This document shows positions 63,838 to 64,000 of a stretch of DNA of 64,000 nt, piece by piece. Position numbers and translations under genes: made by a program. How positions within the stretch are numbered: the stretch's first letter is position 1; every line of letters starts with the position of its first letter. Below the pieces are notes generated by a model. The model made no database searches and was not told where the DNA came from. It worked only from the letters and a program-made list of their open reading frames with translations. This DNA comes from Varanus komodoensis. Lineage: Eukaryota > Chordata > Lepidosauria > Squamata > Varanidae. The DNA is taken from assembly GCF_004798865.1 (NCBI RefSeq), contig NW_025336598.1, positions 30,381,935 to 30,445,934 of the forward strand, read 5' to 3'.

Positions 63838-64000
63838 TATTTATTTATTTATTTATTTATTAAAACTTTTTTTTTAATGCCACCCCATTCGCCGAAGCCT
63901 CGGGGCGGCTTACAACAATAAATTAGATCCACATAAATAAAAATTAAAATATATACATTAGAATAATAATAAATATATATACACACACAATATAAAATAC
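63838..64000 (-). mobile_element. L2-clade LINE 3' end, cut by window edge
   Basis: (TTTA)n then AATGCCACCCCATTCGCCGA, AGCCTCGGGGCGGCTTACAA: the same terminus as at 23977, minus strand. It continues beyond the window. Confidence 0.75.

Overview
The window is vertebrate nuclear DNA, most likely from a squamate reptile and probably a lizard. The evidence is a Bov-B LINE fragment, two Sauria-type tRNA SINEs, a second squamate-type tRNA SINE, CR1 and L2-clade LINE 3' ends, an L1 remnant, and Tigger, mariner and hAT DNA transposons, all scattered through long introns. There is one 100-base assembly gap (40092-40191).

There is one host gene. Coding exons 3 to 26 of a voltage-gated sodium channel alpha subunit run on the + strand from 187 to 49769. 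Exons 1 and 2 (the N-terminus) lie upstream of the window. Apart from exons 6, 10, 11, 16 and 21, exon lengths equal the vertebrate standard (90, 129, 92, 64, 142, 207, 133, 239, 174, 357, 118, 155, 174, 123, 54, 138, 105 and 271 nt). The frame stays open through every junction to a TAG at 49767-49769, giving about 1833 residues of an expected 1960 or so. Paralogue-specific residues in the I-II linker, II-III linker, domain IV and C-terminus point to SCN9A (Nav1.7) rather than SCN1A, 2A or 3A.

Layout: domain I 187-7932; I-II linker 8438-13264; domain II 14445-18627, ending in exon 16 at 21004; II-III linker to 33039; domain III 33039-43704; inactivation gate 46704-46808; domain IV and C-terminus 46988-49769. 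The D/E/K/A selectivity residues are all intact, as are the S4 arginines, the IFM gate, the calmodulin IQ motif and the C-terminal PPxY motif.

The gene uses four splicing devices known in this family. Intron 2 ends as a U12-type AC intron with a near-perfect branch site. Intron 23 is an AT-AC intron with an ATAAGT donor. Exon 5 exists as mutually exclusive 5N and 5A copies. Exon 11 has two donors 33 nt apart. The pore carries domain III D-to-E and domain IV D-to-N changes at tetrodotoxin-contact positions, plus two further changes in the domain IV loop.

Downstream of 49770 there is 3' UTR and intergenic DNA with LINE and SINE fragments and a local sequence duplication. I see no second gene before the window ends.
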